From UBA4720 sp038227135 (GTDB lineage Bacteria > Gemmatimonadota > Gemmatimonadetes > Gemmatimonadales > Gemmatimonadaceae): a stretch of 64,000 nucleotides of DNA. The position numbers were made by a program, and so were the translations under genes. This document shows, one piece after another, positions 9,241 to 18,990 of this stretch (within the stretch, counting starts at the first letter, position 1; the number at the start of each line of letters is the position of its first letter). Location of the stretch: positions 3,576 through 67,575 of the forward strand of contig JBBRQC010000013.1 in assembly GCA_038227135.1 (NCBI GenBank), read 5' to 3'. Below the pieces are notes generated by a model. That model had not been told where the DNA came from. It worked only from the letters and a program-made list of their open reading frames with translations, and ran no database searches.

Positions 9241-10826
9241 GCGGCGTTCCCTTTCTTGGTGCCAATCATGTATTCACCGAGTACTTCTTCACTGGCTTCG
9301 GACGCGGGCATGACGGTAGCGAACTTGCCGCGATACATCACGGCTACCCGATCAGACAGGGCGAGCACCTCATTCAGCTCGGCGCTTACAAGCAGGATGG
9401 CTTTGCCATTTGAGCGCGCGTCGAGCAGCTGCTGGTGTATGAATTCAATCGCGCCGACATCGACGCCACGAGTCGGCTGTGAGGCGAGGAGAACGGAGAA
9501 GGTGCGTCCCATTTCCCGAGCGACGACGACTTTCTGTTGATTGCCACCGGAAAGTGCGCGGGCGGCGAGAACCGGATTCGCCGGTCTGATGTCGAAGGCG
9601 GAAATCTCCTGGAGCGCGTTCTCCATCACCCGATCGCTGTCGAGCAGACCCCCCTTCGAGAAATACTTCTGAACGCCGAGTATCAGGTTGTCCGCGACAG
9701 TATACTCGAGGATCAGCCCGCGGCGATGCCTGTCTTCGGGGATGTGCGACAATCCCGCATCGTGGCGAGCTGCCACGGGACGGCGCGTGACGTCTACACC
9801 TTCGATCAGGATGTCTCCGCTGAAAACCGGTCGCAGGCCAGCGAGCGCTTCGACCAGCTCGGTCTGACCGTTTCCTTCGACTCCAGCGACACCGAGTATC
9901 TCGCCTGGCTCGATGTTGAAGCTCACGCCATCGACGGCCCGAATTCCCCGCGAGTTGGTGACGCTGAGGTTTCTGACTTCCAGTCCCTTATCGCGTTGCG
10001 GAGTGGTCGGGCGCGAAAGCGGCTGGACGCGCTTGCCCGCTGAGAGCGAAACCTCGCGCCCAACCATCGCGCGGGCGATCTCCGCCGGCGTCGTCTCGGC
10101 AGTCCTGATACGCGCCACCGTCTCGCCGGCGCGCATTACGGTGATCGTGTCGGAAAGATCGACCACTTCGTCGAGACGGTGGGTGATCAGGACGATCGTC
10201 GCTCCGCTGTCCCGCAATCTGCGGAGTACCACCCACAGCTCCTTCACCTCCGGTGGCGAGAGCACCGCAGTCGGCTCGTCGAGCACGAGGATCTTTGCGC
10301 CGCGATAGAGAACTTTGAGGATCTCGACGCGCTGTGCTTCGCCAACGGAGAGATCCGAAACCAACCTGTCGGGCGCGATGACCAGTCCCGTCTCATTGGA
10401 GAGCTTGCGCACGTCGTCAGCTGCGCGATGGCGGTCGAGAACGAAGAAGCGGGTCCTCGGCTCGCACCCGAGCACCAGGTTCTCCGCCACGCTCAGCGTC
10501 GGAATCAGCATGAAATGCTGATGGACGATACCGATGCCGGCGGCGATCGCGTCGCTGGTGGACCAGCCTGTCGCGTCCCGCCCATTTACTTCGACGCGAC
10601 CGGCGTCCGGCTTCATGAGACCGCCGAGTGTGCGCATGAGGGTCGATTTGCCGGCGCCGTTCTCTCCGACGAGGGCGTGGATCTCTCCAGGCATGACCTC
10701 GAGCGATGCACCCCGGTTCGCCCGGGTCGCACCGAATGATTTATCGATCCCGGTCATCCTGATAGCCGGGACAAGCTGGATCTGACCCGGAGCAGCGTTG
10801 TTCCCTGATGCGGCGCCGCTAGTCAT
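9237..10826 (-). CDS. Nucleoside/sugar ABC transporter ATPase, two nucleotide-binding domains
   Basis: 529 residues with two ABC domains in one chain, as in NupO and RbsA. Domain 1 has an intact Walker A (GENGAGKST), signature LSVGEAQRVEI and Walker B LVLDEPTAVLSP. Domain 2 has the altered Walker A VEGNGQTELVEAL lacking the usual Lys, plus signature LSGGNQQKVVVAREM and a Walker B variant LLASQPTRGVDVG. One degenerate site is normal in this subgroup. It powers import by the two downstream permeases. The start overlaps the binding-protein stop by 4 bases. Confidence 0.9.
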   Translation of the reverse strand: MTSGAASGNNAAPGQIQLVPAIRMTGIDKSFGATRANRGASLEVMPGEIHALVGENGAGKSTLMRTLGGLMKPDAGRVEVNGRDATGWSTSDAIAAGIGIVHQHFMLIPTLSVAENLVLGCEPRTRFFVLDRHRAADDVRKLSNETGLVIAPDRLVSDLSVGEAQRVEILKVLYRGAKILVLDEPTAVLSPPEVKELWVVLRRLRDSGATIVLITHRLDEVVDLSDTITVMRAGETVARIRTAETTPAEIARAMVGREVSLSAGKRVQPLSRPTTPQRDKGLEVRNLSVTNSRGIRAVDGVSFNIEPGEILGVAGVEGNGQTELVEALAGLRPVFSGDILIEGVDVTRRPVAARHDAGLSHIPEDRHRRGLILEYTVADNLILGVQKYFSKGGLLDSDRVMENALQEISAFDIRPANPVLAARALSGGNQQKVVVAREMGRTFSVLLASQPTRGVDVGAIEFIHQQLLDARSNGKAILLVSAELNEVLALSDRVAVMYRGKFATVMPASEASEEVLGEYMIGTKKGNAA

Positions 10827-11860
10827 CTGGTGCTGGGCACCTTGATGCGTCCAGCGATTATCTCCTGTTTCAGTTCCTCGACGCGTGCGTGTGCGCTTTC
10901 CGGAATGAGCGCGCGGTTGCGCTCGTCGTAGATGTAGCCGACTCCAGCTTCCTTAAGTCCGAAGGAATAAATCCCTCCCTGGAAGGTGTGGCTCTGGACC
11001 CTGCGAATCGCATCGAACGTCGCCGTGTTCACTCCTTTCACCATCGAAGTGAGGACATGTCCAGGCGCTTCGTCGTTCTGATCGGAATCCACTCCGATCG
11101 CGAGCTTGTTCGTCGCGCGGGCGGCCTCGAAAACTCCTTGTCCCGTGGAGCCAGCGGCGTGGAAGATCACCTCGACGCCCTGATTGTACTGGCTGAGCGC
11201 CAGCTCCTTGCCTTTGCCGGGATTCTTGAAAGCATCGGGCGTGACGCCCGCGTACTGCGCGATGACTTCACAATCGGGACACACCTTCTTCACGCCGGCC
11301 CGATAGCCCGCCTCGAATTTGTGGATCAGCGGAATGTCCATTCCGCCCACGAAGCCAACTTTCTTCGAATGCCCCACCAGCGCGGCCAGCGCGCCAACGA
11401 GATACGATCCTTCCTCTTCGCGGAACTTGAGCGCGGCCACATTGGGCGGCGGAGGGATGACGTTTCCGTTCTTGTCCGTCGCCAGAGCGTAGTCGATGCC
11501 GGCGAACGCAGTCCCGGGATATTCCTTCGCCAGATTCGCCAGATCGTCGGTGAAGATGAAGCCGACGCCGATGACGAGATTCATCCCTTCCGCCGCCAGC
11601 AATCTCAGTCCCGCCTCACGATCGGCGCCCTCGCCCGGCTCGATGAAGCGGATGTTGGAACCGAGCATCCTGGTCGCGCTGTCAGCGCCGGCGTAGGCGC
11701 CGTCGTTGAACGACTTATCCCCTCGGCCACCCACGTCGAGCACGATGCCGATCCGGGTCAACGACGTCTCCTTTCCCTCGGCTTTGGCATTCCGGCGGGT
11801 GAAAAGGAGAGCAATGTGTACGGCGAGCAGGAGGGAGGTGACGAGGATCAGCTTTCTCAT
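10823..11860 (-). CDS. BMP-family substrate-binding protein of nucleoside ABC importer
   Basis: 345 residues from ATG 11860, chosen because it starts with a membrane/signal segment (MRKLILVTSLLLAVHIALL); the longer frame to 11932 adds unlikely sequence. The Bmp/Med domain is shown by RIGIVLDVGGRGDKSFNDGA at the start, GMNLVIGVGFIFTDDL in the middle and the VGFVGGMDIPLIHKFEAGY motif. Unlike BmpA and NupN it has no lipobox Cys, so it would be membrane-anchored or released to the periplasm. It is the first gene of the operon and should bind purine nucleosides or similar ligands. Confidence 0.85.
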   Translation of the reverse strand: MRKLILVTSLLLAVHIALLFTRRNAKAEGKETSLTRIGIVLDVGGRGDKSFNDGAYAGADSATRMLGSNIRFIEPGEGADREAGLRLLAAEGMNLVIGVGFIFTDDLANLAKEYPGTAFAGIDYALATDKNGNVIPPPPNVAALKFREEEGSYLVGALAALVGHSKKVGFVGGMDIPLIHKFEAGYRAGVKKVCPDCEVIAQYAGVTPDAFKNPGKGKELALSQYNQGVEVIFHAAGSTGQGVFEAARATNKLAIGVDSDQNDEAPGHVLTSMVKGVNTATFDAIRRVQSHTFQGGIYSFGLKEAGVGYIYDERNRALIPESAHARVEELKQEIIAGRIKVPSTR

Positions 11861-11984
11861 CTGAACAGAAGAATCGCCCAGAACACAACGGGTTGCAAGA
11901 CGAGCGTACGCTCTGGAAATCGCGCAAAACACCGTTTCGGCGGCCCCCTTTCAAACGCATCACGTCGAGCATTGATTTCAGAGC

Positions 11985-13496
11985 ATGGTCGGCCGAATAC
12001 GAACGCGCTTTCTCGTGGTGGGAAGCGGAGTTGCTGGGCTCCACACCGCATGGCGCGCTTCCGCGGACGGCGACGTGATGGTGCTTACCAAGAGGTCGCT
12101 GTTCGATAGCGCGACCGCGTACGCGCAGGGTGGGATCGCGGCGGCACTAGGCGCCGGAGATTCGCCGGAGCTTCACCGGCAGGATACCCTGGCCGCTGGG
12201 GCGGCCCTCTGCGATGCCAAGGCCGTCGAAGTCCTGGTCGAGGAAGGACCCGCGCGCGTTCGTGAGCTGGCCACCGCGGGAGCCCACTTCGACCTGGAGC
12301 CGGGCGGAAACTTCAAGCTTGGTCGCGAGGCCGCACACTCACGGCGGCGGATCGTCCACGCGCATGGCGACCAGACCGGCGCGGAAGTCGCGCGCACGCT
12401 GATAAAGCGCGTGAAGGAGAGCGACAACATCGAGGTGCTCGAGAAAGCACGCATTCTCGATCTCATCGTGCAAAATGGAGTCGCATGCGGAGTGCGCGCG
12501 ACGGTTGCAGGCAAACCAGTCGAGATCATTGCCGACGCCACGGTGCTGGCGACCGGAGGATGCGGCCAGGTCTATCGGTACACCACGAATCCTCAGGTTG
12601 CGACCGGTGATGGCTACGCCATCGCGCACCGCGCCGGCGCCACGCTCGCCGACATGGAGTTCGTGCAGTTTCATCCGACTGCGCTGGACACTCCCGAGAA
12701 TCCGCTGCAGCTGATTTCGGAAGCGGTGCGCGGTGAGGGCGCGGTTCTACTCAACGAAGACGGAGAGCGCTTCATGCTGAAGCGCCACAAACTCGCCGAG
12801 CTCGCGCCGCGCGATGTTGTGGCCCGCGAGATTTTTCGGGAGAGGGCCGGAGGGAAGCGCGTCTTTCTGGATGCACGGATGCTGGGCCGGACCTTCGAGA
12901 AGAGATTTCCGGGAATCTTCGCCATCTGCCGCGCTCGGGGGGTCGATCCCGCAAACGATCTGATACCGGTTACGCCGGCCGCCCACTATATGATGGGCGG
13001 AATCGTGACAGACTTGCGCGGACGTGCCAGCCTCAATCGACTATACGCCTGCGGAGAAGTCGCGCGAACCGGCGTTCACGGGGCGAATCGCCTCGCTTCG
13101 AATTCTCTCTTGGAGGGTCTGGTGTTCGCCGAGCGGGTGGCGAGAGACATGATCCAGGTCAAGAAGCTGCCGACACCGCCACGCAAGAAGGCGTGGAGTG
13201 CGCCGGCACTGCGAGACCGGGGCGCCGCGCAAGTCGCAGCTGATACGATAAGACAGGTAATGTGGGACTACTGCGGAATCGATCGCAGCGCCAAGGGACT
13301 CAGGCTGGGGCTGGCCAGACTCGCCGAGCTCGAGTCGCGCCTGCCCGTTGGGGCGACCGAGGAAATGAATATGGTGCAGACGGCCCGTCTCATCGCCGAC
13401 GCGGCGCTGTTGAGAAAGGAGTCTCGCGGCGGACATTATAGAAGTGATTTTCCGCGGGCCAAACGCAAATGGAGTGGCAAGCACATCGAATGGTAG
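11985..13496 (+). CDS. nadB: L-aspartate oxidase
   Basis: 503 residues, a normal length. The N-terminal FAD-binding Rossmann motif is VVGSGVAGLHTAW; the substrate region contains AHSRRRIVHAHGDQTG, HPTAL and GVHGANRLASNSLLEGLVF, all hallmarks of the NadB branch of the succinate dehydrogenase flavoprotein family. It oxidises L-aspartate to iminoaspartate, the first step of de novo NAD synthesis, in the cytosol. It opens the operon, with nadA overlapping its 3' end. No NAD-responsive operator is evident in the 124 bases before it. Confidence 0.96.
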   Translation: MVGRIRTRFLVVGSGVAGLHTAWRASADGDVMVLTKRSLFDSATAYAQGGIAAALGAGDSPELHRQDTLAAGAALCDAKAVEVLVEEGPARVRELATAGAHFDLEPGGNFKLGREAAHSRRRIVHAHGDQTGAEVARTLIKRVKESDNIEVLEKARILDLIVQNGVACGVRATVAGKPVEIIADATVLATGGCGQVYRYTTNPQVATGDGYAIAHRAGATLADMEFVQFHPTALDTPENPLQLISEAVRGEGAVLLNEDGERFMLKRHKLAELAPRDVVAREIFRERAGGKRVFLDARMLGRTFEKRFPGIFAICRARGVDPANDLIPVTPAAHYMMGGIVTDLRGRASLNRLYACGEVARTGVHGANRLASNSLLEGLVFAERVARDMIQVKKLPTPPRKKAWSAPALRDRGAAQVAADTIRQVMWDYCGIDRSAKGLRLGLARLAELESRLPVGATEEMNMVQTARLIADAALLRKESRGGHYRSDFPRAKRKWSGKHIEW

Positions 13497-14506
13497 ATAC
13501 GACAGCCAATCTGTACGCTGAGCTGCAGCAGGAGATCAGGAGCCTCGCGCGCGTCCGCAACGCGGTGATAATCGCGCACAACTACGAGCGGCCGGAAGTC
13601 CAGGACGTTGCTGATTTCGTCGGTGACTCTCTGGGATTGAGCCGCGAGGCGGCAAAGACGAAAGCCGATGTCATCGTGTTCTGTGGCGTCCACTTCATGG
13701 CCGAGACGGCCGCGGTGCTATCGCCGCAGAAAACAGTGCTGCTTCCCGATCTTGCCGCGGGATGCTCGCTCGCAGCCACCATAAACGCGGAACAGCTGCG
13801 GGATTGGAAGGGCGAGCATCCGGGAGCGGTGGTGGTGTCGTACGTGAACACGACCGCGGAAGTGAAGGCAGAGAGCGACTACTGCTGTACTTCCGGGAAC
13901 GCTGTCGAGATCGTCAACTCCGTTCCCGCCGACAAGGAGATTCTTTTTCTCCCGGACATGTTCCTCGGCGCGCACGTGCGGCGCATCACGGGCCGCACGA
14001 ACATGCACGTCTGGATGGGCGAGTGCCACGTGCACGCCGGAATCGATCCCGAGGACATCAGGCTCCAACGCTCCGCGCATCCGGGGGCCGAGTTTCTGAT
14101 TCACCCCGAATGCGGCTGCGCGACGAGCGTGGTGGAGGCGGTGTCGGCGGGAGATATCGATCCGGTGGGCGTGCAGATCCTGTCCACTGAAGGGATGATC
14201 AAGCGTCCAAAGATTTCGGACAACGACGAGTTCATCGTTGCAACGGAGGTTGGCATTCTGCATCGGCTTCGTCGCGAGAATCCGACAAAGACGTTTCATC
14301 CCGCGAACCCCGAAGCGGTTTGCGCCTTCATGAAAGTGACGACGCTGCCGAAGGTGCTCAATTCTCTGCGGCGGATGGAGCACCGCATTGCCGTGCCGGA
14401 GGACATCGCCGCGCGTGCCCGCCTGGCGATCGAGCGGATGGTGTCGATCGGAGGTCAGACTCCGCTGTCTCCGGCTCCCCAGGCTTCCGTAGATCCCGGC
14501 GAATGA
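13490..14506 (+). CDS. nadA: Quinolinate synthase
   Basis: 338 residues from ATG 13490; an in-frame ATG at 13469 would add seven residues and a 28-base overlap with nadB. The [4Fe-4S] ligands are visible as Cys in LAAGCSLA, in HPECGC and in EAVCAFMKVTTL. The iminoaspartate/dihydroxyacetone-phosphate site motifs NYERPEVQD, YVNTTAEVKAESDYCCTS and HPECGCATSVVEA are intact. It condenses iminoaspartate with DHAP to quinolinate and needs an anaerobic-type cluster. It overlaps nadB by 7 bases and nadC by 4 (ATGA). Confidence 0.96.
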   Translation: MVDTTANLYAELQQEIRSLARVRNAVIIAHNYERPEVQDVADFVGDSLGLSREAAKTKADVIVFCGVHFMAETAAVLSPQKTVLLPDLAAGCSLAATINAEQLRDWKGEHPGAVVVSYVNTTAEVKAESDYCCTSGNAVEIVNSVPADKEILFLPDMFLGAHVRRITGRTNMHVWMGECHVHAGIDPEDIRLQRSAHPGAEFLIHPECGCATSVVEAVSAGDIDPVGVQILSTEGMIKRPKISDNDEFIVATEVGILHRLRRENPTKTFHPANPEAVCAFMKVTTLPKVLNSLRRMEHRIAVPEDIAARARLAIERMVSIGGQTPLSPAPQASVDPGE

Positions 14507-15405
14507 CCGGCCGGCGGAACAGCGAGCTCGCTGCTCACGGATTCTTCTGGGAAGAAGGTCTCCACTTCCCGCTGACCGCAAAGGAAACACGCGCAATTGT
14601 CGCCGCCGCGTTGGAAGAGGACGATACCAAGCACGACATCACCACCGCCGCGACCGTGCTGTCGGATCGACGCGCGAGGTGCAGACTGGTGGCGAGGCAG
14701 CCGGGGGTGATTGCGGGCCTTCCGCTCGCGCGAGAGGCATTCGAGCAGCTGGATAAGGCAGTGACCGTGCGGATCGACCGCGACGACGGCAGCCGAGTGG
14801 ATCGGGATGCGCCGGTGATGTTTCTCTCCGGACACGCTCGCGGGCTGCTATCCGCCGAGCGGGTGGCGTTGAATTTCGTGCAACACCTCTCGGGAATTGC
14901 ATCGCTCACCGCCCGGTACGTGGAGGCGGTGGCTGGAACCCGCGCGCATATTCTCGACACGCGAAAGACCATTCCGGGACTGCGCCGTCTGCAGAAGTAC
15001 GCTGTCCGAGCCGGCGGCGGATTGAATCATCGAATGGACTTGTCCTCGGGGGTGTTGATCAAGGACAACCATCTTGCCGCGGCGGACGGCGACATCAGGA
15101 TTGCGGTCCAGCGGGCCCGTGCGGTCGGGCCGTCGGGGATCAAGGTCGAGGTCGAGTGCGAGACAATCGAGCAGGTGAAGACCGCCATCGACGCCGGGGC
15201 GGATGTGATCATGCTGGACAACATGTCGCTGGTGGACCTGAGAGAGGCGGTGAAGCTGGTCAACGGCAGCGCGGTGACGGAGGCGTCGGGCGGAGTGACG
15301 CTCGAGACCGTGCGGAGGATCGCGGAGACCGGGGTGGACTGGATTTCGGTTGGCGCGCTGACACACTCTGCACCCGCGCTCGATCTCGCGCTGGATTTCG
15401 ATTGA
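14503..15405 (+). CDS. nadC: Nicotinate-nucleotide pyrophosphorylase (carboxylating)
   Basis: 300 residues from ATG 14503, which overlaps the nadA stop as ATGA; the open frame extends upstream into nadA sequence but that part is a shadow. QPRTase motifs: DTRKTIPGLRRLQKYAVRAGGG, NHRMDLSSGVLIKDNH, VEVECETIEQ and DVIMLDNMS. It turns quinolinate plus PRPP into nicotinate mononucleotide with loss of CO2, completing the nadBAC pathway. The next gene begins within its stop codon (TGATG). Confidence 0.96.
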   Translation: MTGRRNSELAAHGFFWEEGLHFPLTAKETRAIVAAALEEDDTKHDITTAATVLSDRRARCRLVARQPGVIAGLPLAREAFEQLDKAVTVRIDRDDGSRVDRDAPVMFLSGHARGLLSAERVALNFVQHLSGIASLTARYVEAVAGTRAHILDTRKTIPGLRRLQKYAVRAGGGLNHRMDLSSGVLIKDNHLAAADGDIRIAVQRARAVGPSGIKVEVECETIEQVKTAIDAGADVIMLDNMSLVDLREAVKLVNGSAVTEASGGVTLETVRRIAETGVDWISVGALTHSAPALDLALDFD

Positions 15406-15548
15406 TGAACGCGGAGGTATGCGACGTCTGCGGCTCGACAAATGTAAAGGAGATCAAGTGCAAGATGATCTGCCAGAACTGCGGGACTATTCTAAGAAGC
15501 TGCGCTGACCTGCTTTTTTCTTCCGGAGAGGGGAATTATGGATCGTAG
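15405..15548 (+). CDS. 47-residue zinc-ribbon protein in the NAD operon
   Basis: The ATG overlaps the nadC stop (TGATG), which predicts coupled translation. The product has two Cys pairs, CDVCGS at residues 6-11 and CKMICQNCG near residues 19-26, the four-Cys knuckle layout of a rubredoxin-like or ribbon zinc finger, plus a sixth and seventh Cys (QNCG, RSCAD). The C-terminus reads SSGEGNYGS and runs 11 bases into the amidase gene. Function unknown; such ribbons bind Zn or Fe and often act as small redox or protein-interaction modules. Confidence 0.7.
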   Translation: MNAEVCDVCGSTNVKEIKCKMICQNCGTILRSCADLLFSSGEGNYGS

Positions 15549-17181
15549 AGACTTCGTGCGACTCGGTGCGGTAGCGGGTGCTCTTGCTCTTCGTGGCAAA
15601 TCGTTGCTGGCGGAGGCCATGACGGATGGCGTGAGTGGGCCGCTCGCTGCCAGTCGTTTTCCAATCGCGCCCTTCGCCCTCGAGGAAACGACTCTCGCGG
15701 ATCTTCAGGCGGCGATGGCGGCCGGCCGCATGACGGCACGGGCAATAACGCAGCAGTACATGGACCGCATCCAGGCAGTCGATCGTACGGGCCCGACGCT
15801 TCGGGCGGTTCTCGAAATCAATCCCGACGCGTTGTCGATTGCCGACACTCTGGATCGTGAGCGGAAGGCGGGCAGAGTGCGCGGGCCGCTGCATGGAATT
15901 CCGATCCTGATCAAGGACAACATCGACACCGCCGACCGGATGACGACGACCGCCGGGTCGTACGCCCTCGCGGGATCCATTGCGCTTCAGGACGCCACCG
16001 TCGCGGCGAAGCTTCGGGCGGCCGGCGCGATCCTGCTCGGAAAGACGAATCTCAGCGAATGGGCAAATTTCCGGTCGACGCACTCATCGAGCGGCTGGAG
16101 CGGTCGCGGCGGGCAGGCGAAGAACCCTTACGTACTCGATCGAAACCCGTGCGGCTCGAGCTCGGGTACCGGAGCCGCCGTCTCCGCGAACATGTGCGCT
16201 GTTGGTATTGGAACGGAGACCGACGGCTCGATTGTGTGCCCGTCGTCGGTCAACGGAATCGTGGGGATCAAGCCGACACTTGGCCTTGTGAGTCGCGCGG
16301 GAATCATCCCGATCGCGCACAGTCAGGATACCGCCGGTCCAATGGCGCGCACAGTCCGCGACGCGGCGATCCTGCTCGGAGTTTTGGCGGGAGTCGACTC
16401 GCGGGATTCCGCGACATCGGCGAGCGGCGCACGTGGTCAAGGGGACTACACCAGGTTTCTCGATCCCAATGGGTTGCGGGGGGCAAGGATCGGCGTCGCG
16501 CGAGCCAAGTTCTTCGGCTACAGCGACGTCACGGACAAGCTCGTCAACGATGCGATCGAAGCCATGAAAGCGAAAGGCGCGGTGATCGTCGATCCCGCCA
16601 ACATCGAGACGGCCGGCAAGTTCGACGACAGCGAATTCGAAGTGCTCCTCTACGAGTTCAAGGCAGATCTGAACAACTACCTTGCCTCACTCGGCCCCAA
16701 GGCGCCGATGAAATCGCTGCAGGACATCATCGCCTACAACGAAGCGCACAAGGACCAGGAAATGCCGTTCTTCGGACAGGAGATAATGATCCAGGCGCAG
16801 GCAAAAGGACCGCTCACCGAGAAGAAATACCTCGACGCACTCGCCAGCAATCTGAAGCTGTCGCGAACAGATGGCATCGATGCAACGATGGACAAGTACA
16901 AGCTCGATGCAATCGTGGCGCCGACGGGGAGCCCGGCGTGGCCCACGGATCTGATCAACGGCGATCATTTTACCGGGGCGAGCTCGACGCCGGCGGCGGT
17001 GGCTGGCTACCCGAACATCAACGTGCCCGCCGGGTTGTCACACGGGTTGCCAGTGGGCATCTCGTTCTTCGGGCGCGCGTACAGCGAACCCACCCTGATC
17101 AAGCTGGCGTACGCCTACGAGCAATCCACCAGGCACCGGCGCGCGCCTCAGTTCGTTCCTACGCTGGGCGACGCGGGATAG
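15538..17181 (+). CDS. Tat-exported amidase (amidase signature family)
   Basis: 547 residues. MDRRDFVRLGAVAGALAL is a Tat-type signal; GGAGAGGGG lies 5 bases before the ATG. The amidase-signature Ser-cisSer-Lys triad is present: Lys in ILIKDNIDT, the cis-Ser in CGSSSGTGAA and the nucleophile Ser in ETDGSIVCPSS. The family hydrolyses amides; exported members act on peptide or glutamate amides. The C-terminal YPNINVPAG and GISFFGRAYSE motifs are complete. It is the last gene of the NAD operon, though an amidase acting on nicotinamide would normally be cytosolic, so a direct link to NAD is not shown. Confidence 0.88.
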   Translation: MDRRDFVRLGAVAGALALRGKSLLAEAMTDGVSGPLAASRFPIAPFALEETTLADLQAAMAAGRMTARAITQQYMDRIQAVDRTGPTLRAVLEINPDALSIADTLDRERKAGRVRGPLHGIPILIKDNIDTADRMTTTAGSYALAGSIALQDATVAAKLRAAGAILLGKTNLSEWANFRSTHSSSGWSGRGGQAKNPYVLDRNPCGSSSGTGAAVSANMCAVGIGTETDGSIVCPSSVNGIVGIKPTLGLVSRAGIIPIAHSQDTAGPMARTVRDAAILLGVLAGVDSRDSATSASGARGQGDYTRFLDPNGLRGARIGVARAKFFGYSDVTDKLVNDAIEAMKAKGAVIVDPANIETAGKFDDSEFEVLLYEFKADLNNYLASLGPKAPMKSLQDIIAYNEAHKDQEMPFFGQEIMIQAQAKGPLTEKKYLDALASNLKLSRTDGIDATMDKYKLDAIVAPTGSPAWPTDLINGDHFTGASSTPAAVAGYPNINVPAGLSHGLPVGISFFGRAYSEPTLIKLAYAYEQSTRHRRAPQFVPTLGDAG

Positions 17182-17220
17182 TTGCTTTTCGCCCCGGAAG
17201 CGCCACAAACCGGCGCGCGG

Positions 17221-18990
17221 CTACTCGTCCAGTATTGCGTCGGTGACGAAGTAGCCTTCGCCGCTGCGGACGGCCGCCGCGATACCGCGACGGGATTCGT
17301 CCACATCTTCCTCCCGCCCGTCGAGCCGGTTGCGATTCGCTCGGAAACGGCGGCCCGCCTCGATGCAGAACAGATCGCATAGCGCGATCTCTTTTTCGCA
17401 GGCTTCCAGCCCGCGCTCGTCGATCAGGCTCTGGGTCCGCGCAATCACCGACGCCGTTGCGAACAGATCGATCGCCATGTTCGCCAAACGCTCCAGTACC
17501 AGCTGCCGGTCGACGATTTTCTCCCGATGGCGCACGATCGCCCGGTCAGTGCCGGAGCCGAGCTCGGCTACGTGCTTCTCGAAATACTCCTTGTGCTTCT
17601 TGAGGCGATCGTGGACGTCGATGTCCAGCGTCGACGTCTGGCCCAGCCTCAGCTTCACCCGCGAGGTCGCGTATCCGCTGAGCAACCCGAGATTGCGCAA
17701 GGGACGCCGTAGCGCGGAGCCAATTTCCTTGAGAGCTTCCGCCGGAGCCTGGACTCCGTTCAGAGCGATGAAAAGTCGCAGTACCTCGTTGGCGCCCTCG
17801 AATATGCGATTGATACGCGAATCTCGAAGCATCCTCTCGTACGGATATGGTTTGACGTATCCCCGGCCACCGGCCAGCTGCACCATATCGTCAGCTGCGC
17901 GCCATACCATCTCGCTCGCAAAGACCTTGGCGCTCGCCGCCTCGAGTGAGAAATCGTTGTCGCCGCGATCGACCAGAGCCGCGAGAACGCCCAGCATCGC
18001 GTCGGACGCGTAAATGTCGCTCGCAATTCTGGAGAGCTTTCGCTGCGTGATCTCGAAATCAGCGAGTGGATGACCGAACTGCACCCGCTGCTCGGCGTAC
18101 GCTGTCATCTCCTTGAGCGTGCGCTTGGTGCCGCCGGTGCAGCCGGCCGCGAGGGTGAGTCTCCCGGCATTCAGCACGTGAACCGCCACGCTGAAACCCC
18201 TGCCAAGGCTGCCGAGCAGATGGTCTGCCGGCACCTGCAACCCATCGTAACTGAGCTCGGTCTGGGTCGAGCCACGAATTCCGAGCTTGCGCACCGTGCC
18301 GACTACGCGGAACCCGGGCATGTCAGGGCGGATCAGAAACGCCGTCATGCGCTGGGTCATCTCACCACGACGCTGTACGAACGCCTGCGCGAAAGTAGCG
18401 ATCACCCCGGCGCGATGGCCGTTGCCGATCCAGATCTTCCGGCCATTGAGGCGCCAGTGCGAACCATCCGGAGCCAGTGTCGCCGTCGTCTTGATGTTCT
18501 GCGCATCGGAGCCGATCTCGGGCTCCGTCAGAGCATAGGCGGCGAGGAAATCGCCCCGAGCGAGGCGCGGCAGATAGCGTTCCTTCTGTTCATCGCTTCC
18601 GTGCAGCACAATGGCTTTCGACCCGAGGCCACAGTGGACGCCCACGAGAACGGCCAGCGACGCGTCGATCATCGAGAGGGTCTCGAACACCCTGGCATAT
18701 GCCGACGATGACAACTCGAGCCCGCCGTACTTCCTGGGGATGGTGAGTCCCAGCATCCCGATATCGGCGAATGCCCGGATGACGTTCTCGGGAATCGTCT
18801 CCTCGTCATCGAACTTCGCGGAATCAATGACGTCACCTTCCAGCCGTCGCAGCTCCTTGATCAGCCGGCGGACCGTCCGCGCCTCGTCAGGATTCCGTTC
18901 GTCGAGGGGGCGCGGATAAGGGAAGAGGAGCGAGTCGAGTACGACACCCGCGAATATCCCGCGGGTGAAAGACGGATTTTGCTCAGTCAC
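17221..18990 (-). CDS. Acyl-CoA dehydrogenase, long form (VLCAD/ACAD9-like)
   Basis: 589 residues, longer than the usual 380-400 because of a C-terminal helical extension like that of VLCAD and ACAD9. Signatures: YALTEPEIGSDA, KIWIGNG (FAD/acyl site), QFGHPLADFEITQRKLS and the catalytic Glu region RINRIFEGANEVLR. It introduces a trans double bond in acyl-CoA during beta-oxidation and passes electrons to ETF. The start overlaps the DUF255 gene stop by 4 bases, so both are in the PAP2-DUF255-ACAD operon. Confidence 0.92.
   Translation of the reverse strand: MTEQNPSFTRGIFAGVVLDSLLFPYPRPLDERNPDEARTVRRLIKELRRLEGDVIDSAKFDDEETIPENVIRAFADIGMLGLTIPRKYGGLELSSSAYARVFETLSMIDASLAVLVGVHCGLGSKAIVLHGSDEQKERYLPRLARGDFLAAYALTEPEIGSDAQNIKTTATLAPDGSHWRLNGRKIWIGNGHRAGVIATFAQAFVQRRGEMTQRMTAFLIRPDMPGFRVVGTVRKLGIRGSTQTELSYDGLQVPADHLLGSLGRGFSVAVHVLNAGRLTLAAGCTGGTKRTLKEMTAYAEQRVQFGHPLADFEITQRKLSRIASDIYASDAMLGVLAALVDRGDNDFSLEAASAKVFASEMVWRAADDMVQLAGGRGYVKPYPYERMLRDSRINRIFEGANEVLRLFIALNGVQAPAEALKEIGSALRRPLRNLGLLSGYATSRVKLRLGQTSTLDIDVHDRLKKHKEYFEKHVAELGSGTDRAIVRHREKIVDRQLVLERLANMAIDLFATASVIARTQSLIDERGLEACEKEIALCDLFCIEAGRRFRANRNRLDGREEDVDESRRGIAAAVRSGEGYFVTDAILDE

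Noticed and set aside
10889..12109. 406-codon plus-strand frame over the BMP gene
   Set aside because: Antisense shadow in GC-rich sequence; it would overlap nadB and has no motif.
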